Assembly (NCBI GenBank): GCA_040752395.1
Contig: JBFMHD010000024.1
Coordinates: 1 to 18,918, forward strand
Direction of reading: 5' to 3'
Source: JBFMHD01 sp040752395 [NCBI: Candidatus Hydrogenedentota bacterium]
GTDB taxonomy: Bacteria; JBFMHD01
Length of the DNA stretch: 18,918 nt
The notes under the pieces are model-generated. The model did no database searches and was not told the origin of the DNA. It saw nothing but the letters and a program-made list of their open reading frames with translations. Below, piece after piece: positions 13,295-18,918 of the stretch (positions are counted from its first letter, which is position 1; each line of letters starts with the position of its first letter). The translations under genes and the position numbers were made by a program.

Positions 13295-14143
13295 ATGATC
13301 CGTCAACCAGCTGTCGCAGGTAGTTTTTACGAAGGCAATAGAGAGAGATTAATTGATTCTATTAAAAAATCGTTCAGTTCAAAATTTGGACCAGGCAGTT
13401 TAAAAGAAACAAAAGATATGATAATTGCAGCGGTATCGCCGCATGCAGGTTATTTTTATTCAGGTGCTGCTGCGAGCTTTGTTTATTCAAATTTAGCAAA
13501 ACGAGACTGGCAGGGAACCATTGTTTTACTCGGGTTCAGTCATCAGGGGTTAGGAACAGGTGTATCTCAAACTGACTGGAAGACGCCGCTTGGTATAATT
13601 GAGACTGATAAAGACTGGCTCTCTCGAATAAACAAATTGTTACCCGTTGATGACAGGGTTCATTCTTATGAACATTCGATTGAAGTACAGCTACCGTTTA
13701 TACAATTTATCGCTTGTGAATTTAATCAGAAAATCAAAGTCTTATGCATAAGTGTTGGTAGAGAGACAAAATCTGAAAACATTGCAAACGCTCTTTTACA
13801 AACAGAAAAAGTGGAAGCTGTATATATCGCAAGTTCTGATTTCACGCATTATGGTCATAGATTCGGCTATGCGCCCTACGCAAGGAATGCTAAAGAAAAA
13901 ATGAAAGAAGTGGATTTAAAAATTGCTGATACTATAATTACTCTTGATATAACCAAATTCGATGAATTACTTGATTCTACCGAAGCCACAGTCTGTGGCA
14001 CCAGCCCTATAAGAGCGCTTATGTATCTTTTAAAACTTAAAAATGCTAAAACTGGTAAAATATTGAAATATTATACAAGTGGTGATGTGATCGGTGATTA
14101 TGAAGATATGGTCGGTTATTGCTCAATAGTCTGGGAAAGGTGA
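13295..14143 (+). CDS. amrB: Memo-family protein (AmmeMemoRadiSam system protein B)
   Basis: This 282-residue member of the Memo family resembles extradiol dioxygenase-like folds. Its metal-site candidates are H50 (SPHAGY), H83 (FSHQG), H185 (SDFTHYGH) and C234 (TVCGTSP), with H127 in the conserved EHSIEVQLPF. The family start RQPAVAGSFYEG is intact. It pairs with the radical SAM gene 16 nt downstream, as in the conserved AmmeMemoRadiSam neighbourhood, whose biochemical role is unresolved. The usual third partner, an AMMECR1-domain protein, is not encoded in this window. Leader copy C provides a strong ribosome-binding site. Confidence 0.92.
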   Translation: MIRQPAVAGSFYEGNRERLIDSIKKSFSSKFGPGSLKETKDMIIAAVSPHAGYFYSGAAASFVYSNLAKRDWQGTIVLLGFSHQGLGTGVSQTDWKTPLGIIETDKDWLSRINKLLPVDDRVHSYEHSIEVQLPFIQFIACEFNQKIKVLCISVGRETKSENIANALLQTEKVEAVYIASSDFTHYGHRFGYAPYARNAKEKMKEVDLKIADTIITLDITKFDELLDSTEATVCGTSPIRALMYLLKLKNAKTGKILKYYTSGDVIGDYEDMVGYCSIVWER

Positions 14144-14159
14144 TTAAAAGAAGACAATT

Positions 14160-15146
14160 ATGCAAGAAGCGAGATTTTATGAAAAAAAACAAAATAGTAT
14201 GGTACAATGCCAGCTTTGTCCGCATAATTGTCTGATTAAACCTGGTAATACTGGTGTTTGTGGCGTTAGAAAGAATATCGATGGTGTATTATATGCAATG
14301 TATTATGCTATTGTTTCTTCGGTTGCTATGGATCCTATTGAGAAAAAACCGCTCTATCATTTTTATCCTGGATCTGATATACTTTCTATTGGCAGTTATG
14401 GTTGTAATTTTAAATGTAAGTTTTGTCAGAATTATCATATAAGTCAGAATTACGAACGTGGCGAAACTTTATCTAGCCTGAAATTATTAGAAATAAATAA
14501 AAAACATCGTAGTATAGGGCTCTCTTATACTTATAACGAACCTTTAATTAATTATGAATATATCTATGATTGTTCCAAATTATTAAAAGAGCACGGCTTT
14601 TATAATGTTTTAGTTACAAATGGGTATATAAACCCTGAACCATTAAATGAGCTTCTTCCTTATATATATAGTGCTAATATAGACCTGAAAAGTATTAACA
14701 ATGATTTTTATAAAAGATTATGTAGCGGAACAGTTGAGCCTGTTAAACAAACCATTAAGACTATATTTGAGAAAGGAGCATTAGTTGAGGTAACAAATCT
14801 TATTATTCCGGGAGAGAATGATAAAGATGAAGAAATAGATGGTATAATTGATTTTATTTACAGTATAAGTCCTGATTTACCGCTACATTTCTCAAAATAT
14901 TTCCCGAGATATAAATTTAATGCTCCAGAAACACCGGATGATAGACTAATTTATATTTATAAAAGAGCTAAAAAGAAGCTTCATTATGTCTACACCGGGA
15001 ATATGTATCATCAAGAGTCAAGCAACACATATTGTCCTGATTGTAATGAGTTATTGATTGAGAGATTTGGCTATAATATAAAAAGCTATATCAGTGCAAA
15101 CAGGTGTAAAAAGTGTGGGAAAGAGATTTATTTAAAAATCAAATAA
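14160..15146 (+). CDS. amrS: AmmeMemoRadiSam system radical SAM enzyme
   Basis: The 328-residue protein carries the radical SAM CxxxCxxC cluster at C82, C86 and C89 (GCNFKCKFCQN). An N-terminal cysteine set (C17, C20, C24, C34, in QCQLCPHNC) matches PflA-like activating enzymes of this family. The C-terminus adds two CxxC pairs (C292/C295 and C316/C319) resembling a zinc ribbon. It lies directly behind the Memo gene. Its substrate is not known. The 78 nt to the convergent gene contain no recognisable terminator hairpin. Confidence 0.92.
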   Translation: MQEARFYEKKQNSMVQCQLCPHNCLIKPGNTGVCGVRKNIDGVLYAMYYAIVSSVAMDPIEKKPLYHFYPGSDILSIGSYGCNFKCKFCQNYHISQNYERGETLSSLKLLEINKKHRSIGLSYTYNEPLINYEYIYDCSKLLKEHGFYNVLVTNGYINPEPLNELLPYIYSANIDLKSINNDFYKRLCSGTVEPVKQTIKTIFEKGALVEVTNLIIPGENDKDEEIDGIIDFIYSISPDLPLHFSKYFPRYKFNAPETPDDRLIYIYKRAKKKLHYVYTGNMYHQESSNTYCPDCNELLIERFGYNIKSYISANRCKKCGKEIYLKIK

Positions 15147-15224
15147 AATTTATAAAAACTCAAGGATAATGAACCCTCCTGTGTAACATAATGTCAATTA
15201 CTATTCTTTTGGGCAATGCTTTGT

Positions 15225-16781
15225 TTATTCAGTTGTTATCCAGGTTTTCATTTTCTGGTAGGTTTTATCACCGACTCCAGCGACATTTTTTATTTCCTCT
15301 TTGTTTTTGAAACGTCCTTTTTTCTTACGGTAGTCGATAATTTTTTGAGCTATAGTAGGTCCGACACCAGGTATATTCTGCAACTCTTCAAGACTTGCGG
15401 TATTAATGTTAATCATTTTACCTGTAATATTTCTGTATGGGGAAAGATATTCAAAGACCAGTTTAGGATCAGCCTGTTTCTCTGTACGCACAGTAAGTTT
15501 TTCACCGTCTGTATAAAACTCTATAGTACCGTGCATATCAGTACGCAATAAATTTTTTTCAGGGTTAAAAAACTTTTTCGAAAACATTTCTTTGTAGCGT
15601 TCAAGCACCTCAGGTTTGGGGTGGCCGAAACTATTTTTGGCGCCAACGCATATAACCGCGTAATCTGGATCCACACACTTCAAGAATCTTGCAGTGCTTG
15701 AGGTGGCTGATCCGTGGTGTGGAACTTTTAAAACAGTACTTTTAAGATAATCTTTTACATATATTGTGACCTCGCGTTCCAGTTCCTGTTCAATGTCGCC
15801 TGCTAATAAAAAACTTATTTTGCCATAAATCAGTTTTAAAACAATACTTACGTTATTGGCATCTGAGTTGGTGCCTCTGGGCTCAGTTTTAGGGCTTAAC
15901 ACGAGTGCTTCTATCTTGTCATCAAAATGCAGTCTTTGTCCACGACGCACAGGTCTATATTTTACGTCAAGGGTTTTTAACACTCTCAGCAGTTGTTCAT
16001 ATTCTGGAGTGATTATATTCTCAGGTTTTGGATCGATGTACACAGGGAACGGCATTTTTTTCATAACAGTCATCAAGCCGCCACAGTGGTCAAAATGCGG
16101 ATGAGACATAATAACATAATCCAGTGTTCTTATGTTCTGTGCATTAAGATATTGTACAACTTTTTCACCCTGGTCAAAAAACGAGAATCTTGATTTATCT
16201 ATACCCATCCCTGAATCGAGTACTATACGTTTATCCCCTGGTGTGCGTATAAACACTGCGTCTCCCTGACCCACATCTATAAAAGATACCAGAAGTTTAC
16301 CAGGTTCCCATAACGTAGCGTCAAATGGATAGGGATTATAATTAGTTTTGTCAGAATCGTCTCCCGTATCAGTCGCAGTGATTGCAGATTTATCTACACG
16401 GGATGAAAAATATTTTACGAGGAATGGTGAAGCTATGGCTACTGCAAGTATTAGAAGTATTATTATCGATGCTGTTATCTTCTCGCTGCTTGTAAGCTTT
16501 TTACCACTTATTTTATCTTCAGCTTCTCTCTTCTTGTCTTCACCCTCTATCTTCTCTCTTCTCTCAACCGCCACTTCTAATTTCGACACCTGTTTCCATT
16601 CCTGTGAACTTTGTTCAGCAAACAATCCCTCAATTATACTTGCAGCACGCCAGTCACTCAGCCCCTCATACCAGATATAACTCTCACTTGTAACAACACC
16701 CTGTGCTACGAATTGTTTCAGGTCATCTATGCTAAAAGGTCCGCGGATCTCGCCGTTAATGTATAGATAATACTGATTCAT
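15225..16781 (-). CDS. GYF_2 / membrane segment / ComEC-like MBL / HhH fusion protein
   Basis: The 518-residue protein joins four parts. Residues 1-57 form a GYF_2 (DUF4339) domain with YYLYINGEIRGPF and W37-Y-E-G. Residues 60-95 are charged and one membrane segment spans about 103-124. Residues 155-430 form a ComEC-type metallo-beta-lactamase: FIDVGQGDAVFI, H227-P-H229-F-D231-H232, GTNSDANNVSIVL, LLAGD, VPHHGS at 354-358 and SFGHP. Residues 456-518 form a ComEA-like helix-hairpin-helix (ININTASLEELQNIPGVG, then VAGVGDKT). The MBL part would sit outside the cytoplasm if the N-terminus is inside. Length and layout differ from true ComEC, which has a membrane channel domain. The ATG at 16781 has a GAGGGG site, while an in-frame start 21 codons upstream lacks one. 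A role in DNA processing is likely but unproven. Confidence 0.85.
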   Translation of the reverse strand: MNQYYLYINGEIRGPFSIDDLKQFVAQGVVTSESYIWYEGLSDWRAASIIEGLFAEQSSQEWKQVSKLEVAVERREKIEGEDKKREAEDKISGKKLTSSEKITASIIILLILAVAIASPFLVKYFSSRVDKSAITATDTGDDSDKTNYNPYPFDATLWEPGKLLVSFIDVGQGDAVFIRTPGDKRIVLDSGMGIDKSRFSFFDQGEKVVQYLNAQNIRTLDYVIMSHPHFDHCGGLMTVMKKMPFPVYIDPKPENIITPEYEQLLRVLKTLDVKYRPVRRGQRLHFDDKIEALVLSPKTEPRGTNSDANNVSIVLKLIYGKISFLLAGDIEQELEREVTIYVKDYLKSTVLKVPHHGSATSSTARFLKCVDPDYAVICVGAKNSFGHPKPEVLERYKEMFSKKFFNPEKNLLRTDMHGTIEFYTDGEKLTVRTEKQADPKLVFEYLSPYRNITGKMININTASLEELQNIPGVGPTIAQKIIDYRKKKGRFKNKEEIKNVAGVGDKTYQKMKTWITTE

Positions 16782-16806
16782 ATATCCCCTCGGTCTAAGG
16801 GTTCTC

Positions 16807-16844
16807 TTGAAAAACTTCCTTTTTGAAAAAAGGTAGTTTTTCAA
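16807..16844. repeat. 38-bp near-perfect palindrome in a divergent spacer
   Basis: TTGAAAAACT (16807-16816) pairs with AGTTTTTCAA (16835-16844). After a single mismatch, CCTTTTT pairs with AAAAAGG around a GA centre. The palindrome lies between the divergent starts at 16781 and 16952, so it is not a terminator for either gene. It could be an operator for a dimeric regulator or a small insertion remnant. Confidence 0.5.
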
Positions 16845-16951
16845 AATATATTTTTATAACCTATAACAAAGGTTTTGTAAACTTTTTTTTGAGTGTGGAA
16901 ATCACGAAATTTTTTCTTGTAAAATACTGTATAAAATGTTTGTATCTGTTT

Positions 16952-18658
16952 ATGCAGGACTATAATAAGAAAGCGTTTATATTATTCTGTATATCTATCA
17001 GCGCTGTTTTAACAGTACTAAAATTCGTGTTGTTCTATGTAAGCAGTAGTCTGGCATTACTGGCCGAAGCCTGGCATAGTTTTGCCGATATAGGGACCAG
17101 TGTAATAGCGCTCATAGCTGTAATTTTTGATGAGATATCCAGAGTCCCACCACCACCAGATAAAAAACCTTCATTTATCCGAAAACTGGTTAATACATTT
17201 TCTGTGCGTGACCCGGAACTTCAGGCATCTGTACTGATAGGATTCATTCTTCTCATTGTGTCGATCAACTTGTTTTTTTCAATAGTCTACAGAAAAGAAG
17301 TAATTATTAACTATTCTTTACCTGTTGGTAGTGTTATAATCATATTTTCAGTATTCTCCTATTTTCTGTATAAACTGAAACTCTCTATCGCTGATAAGAC
17401 CGGTTCCAGGATTATTTACGCAGACGCAATACATTCTGCAAGCGATACAGTAACCGTGTTCGTCACTGGACTGAGCATAATTTTATACAATATTGGTATA
17501 AATATAGACAGGTTTCTTGGGCTTGGAATATCGGCAATAATATTTCTTCTGGCTATAGAACTCATTGTCAAATCCCTGTTATGCGTAAAAAAGGAGAGCA
17601 AGGATATACTCTTCAAAGGTTCAGTACATTCGGTGTTTCATTTTCTTTTGTTTCAAAACCTGATAAACAGTCTTTTAAAACGTACTGATGCAACCCTGAT
17701 TTATTCTATAATTAAAAACAGGTACCTCCGATATTCATTTATAATCATCGTGATTATAATTTTATGTTACTCGTCCTTATTTATAGTTCCTCCGGATTCC
17801 TGTGCAATATGTGAGCGTTTTGGCAAGCCTTTACAGAGTGAACCAGGAAAACTTTTACAGCCGGGACTACATATAAAGATTCCGTTTATCGATCAAATAA
17901 GGCTTCTGGATAATAAAAAAGTACGAAAGATAGACATAGGAAATATTGCAACCAGGTTTCTGGTATGGAACAGGACACACAGGGAAGAGATACATTTTCT
18001 TTCTGGTGACGACCAGTTTCTCGACCCGTTTATCACAGTGCATTATTCTATAACTGACCCGTACAGATATTTATATGCCTGTTCGAATTCTGAGATAGTT
18101 CTTAAACGGCTGATGACCTCGATTTTGACCCACAATTTCATATCGTACGATTTTTATGCTGCAGCAATCGATTTCAGGGAAAGCCTCGAGGTTTATAAAA
18201 CACTTCTGCAGGAGAATATTGACAAACTAAACCTCGGCATAAAAGTCGAATCAGTGCTTGCAAAGGATATACATCCACCGGTTGTAATAATAGATTCTTA
18301 CGACAGGGTTATTGCTTCGATGCAGGAAAAAGAGCAACTTATAAATGAGGGGTTAAGTTACAGAAACTCGCGCATACCTGAAGCCAACGCTGAACGTGTA
18401 AAACTCGTGGAATCCGGATACTCTTATAAATTCAAACGTGTATCAGAATCACGTGGGGTGTCAAACGCGTTCGTTGACAGGGTTTCAGGATTGTCTTCCC
18501 ACAGAAACGATATAAAGTTTTCGCTGATTCTCGAAAACGTCTCTGAGTTATTGAACGATAAAAAAGTTTATATAATTGACCCGGAAGCAAAAACTATAGG
18601 ATTATGGAGAAACGTTATCAGTTTTTCAGAATATACGGAGGATAAAAGCAATGAATAG
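16952..18658 (+). CDS. Cation diffusion facilitator fused to HflK-like SPFH protein
   Basis: Residues 1-215 form the six-helix membrane domain of a cation diffusion facilitator. The metal site reads HxxxD in helix 2 (H42-S-F-A-D46) and HxxxD in helix 5 (H161-S-A-S-D165), the pattern of zinc-type members. A linker leads to a further membrane segment at about 262-279. An SPFH/HflK-like domain follows (CAICERFGKPLQSEPG, then LLQPGLHIKIPFIDQI). The usual cytoplasmic CDF domain is missing. HflK and HflC normally form a ring that modulates FtsH. The start was set at the ATG at 16952, directly before the predicted helix 1; a longer frame from a TTG at 16823 would run through the palindrome and lacks support. 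No clear Shine-Dalgarno is visible, though TATAAA at 16930 is a -10 candidate for a short leader. It overlaps the HflC-like gene by 8 nt. Confidence 0.82.
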   Translation: MQDYNKKAFILFCISISAVLTVLKFVLFYVSSSLALLAEAWHSFADIGTSVIALIAVIFDEISRVPPPPDKKPSFIRKLVNTFSVRDPELQASVLIGFILLIVSINLFFSIVYRKEVIINYSLPVGSVIIIFSVFSYFLYKLKLSIADKTGSRIIYADAIHSASDTVTVFVTGLSIILYNIGINIDRFLGLGISAIIFLLAIELIVKSLLCVKKESKDILFKGSVHSVFHFLLFQNLINSLLKRTDATLIYSIIKNRYLRYSFIIIVIIILCYSSLFIVPPDSCAICERFGKPLQSEPGKLLQPGLHIKIPFIDQIRLLDNKKVRKIDIGNIATRFLVWNRTHREEIHFLSGDDQFLDPFITVHYSITDPYRYLYACSNSEIVLKRLMTSILTHNFISYDFYAAAIDFRESLEVYKTLLQENIDKLNLGIKVESVLAKDIHPPVVIIDSYDRVIASMQEKEQLINEGLSYRNSRIPEANAERVKLVESGYSYKFKRVSESRGVSNAFVDRVSGLSSHRNDIKFSLILENVSELLNDKKVYIIDPEAKTIGLWRNVISFSEYTEDKSNE

Positions 18659-18918
18659 AAAGATTGTTATATCAATAGCTGCTTTAGTCATAGTGCTGGT
18701 TTTCATTTACATCTCTGCATTTATTGTTCACCAGAACGAACTGGCAATACATACAAGGTTTGGGAGACCGATAAGGGTTGTAGCCGAACCAGGGTTGTAT
18801 TTCAAACTCCCTTTTAACATCGACCGCGTCTACCGATTGAGTTCCAGACTTCAATCATTCGAGTCTGACGTAGTCCAGTTGATGCTTAAGGATAAAAACC
18901 CCATAATAGTAACATGTT
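18651..18918 (+). CDS. HflC-like SPFH protein, partial at the window edge
   Basis: The first 89 residues are visible. A membrane anchor at about 4-24 (IVISIAALVIVLVFIYI) is followed by the SPFH opening HQNELAIHTRFGRPIRVV, then EPGLYFKLPFNIDRVYRLSSR. This matches the start of HflC-type proteins. A GGAGG site ends shortly before the ATG, and the start overlaps the end of the CDF-SPFH gene. The two SPFH proteins are therefore probably made together and form a mixed ring in the membrane. The rest of the gene lies outside the window. Confidence 0.85.
   Translation, partial: MNRKIVISIAALVIVLVFIYISAFIVHQNELAIHTRFGRPIRVVAEPGLYFKLPFNIDRVYRLSSRLQSFESDVVQLMLKDKNPIIVTC

Noticed and set aside
15147-15224. 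Terminator between the convergent genes
   Set aside because: No GC-rich hairpin followed by a T run could be found on either strand.
16823-16951. N-terminal extension of the CDF-SPFH gene from a TTG
   Set aside because: It runs through the 38-bp palindrome and spacer, has no ribosome-binding site, and precedes the normal first helix of the CDF domain.

Overview
The window is bacterial, AT-rich chromosomal DNA with a dense protein-coding layout, two tRNA genes and no phage, plasmid or CRISPR signature. I cannot name the organism. The low GC, the methionine synthase split from its reactivation domain, the Memo/radical SAM pair and the repeat-filled spacers suggest an uncultivated bacterial lineage (Omnitrophota or a similar candidate phylum). 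That is a guess from context, not a placement.

Left part (1-4301), mostly minus strand: a small secreted protein, a decayed IS1634-type transposase start, a PilZ protein coupled to a one-pass membrane protein, tRNA-Ser(CGA), tadA, a YkgJ/FliB-type cysteine-cluster protein with an apparently non-ATG start, and tRNA-Arg(ACG). TadA is the enzyme that modifies the wobble base of that tRNA-Arg.

Middle part (4399-15146), plus strand: leuS, a SAM hydroxide adenosyltransferase (DUF62), a stand-alone methionine synthase reactivation domain, a BrnT/CopG-type toxin-antitoxin pair, metH without its own reactivation domain, panB, panC, Memo, and the AmmeMemoRadiSam radical SAM enzyme. MetH, its reactivator and the SAM-cleaving enzyme form a methionine/SAM module. 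PanB shares the folate one-carbon pool with MetH and feeds PanC for pantothenate and CoA. The toxin-antitoxin pair separates the two halves of the methionine synthase.

Right part (15225-18918): a minus-strand protein joining GYF_2, a membrane segment, a ComEC-like metallo-beta-lactamase and a ComEA-like helix-hairpin-helix. Divergent from it is a fusion of a zinc-type cation diffusion facilitator with an HflK-like SPFH protein, overlapping an HflC-like gene that runs off the window.

The most unusual signal is in the spacers. Many are mosaics of 7-bp units that stay in one phase while the sequence family changes: 32 consecutive heptads at 1975-2198, with related arrays at 451-506, 2354-2388, 4081-4180, 11408-11456, 12277-12297 and 13157-13255. 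Five arrays carrying the CTT-type units have their pyrimidine-rich strand as the sense strand of the gene just downstream. At three places an array ends in a nearly identical element of about 47 bp carrying a Shine-Dalgarno site just before a start codon (542, 1923 and 13295). I read this as a dispersed, possibly mobile, gene-start module built on heptad repeats.
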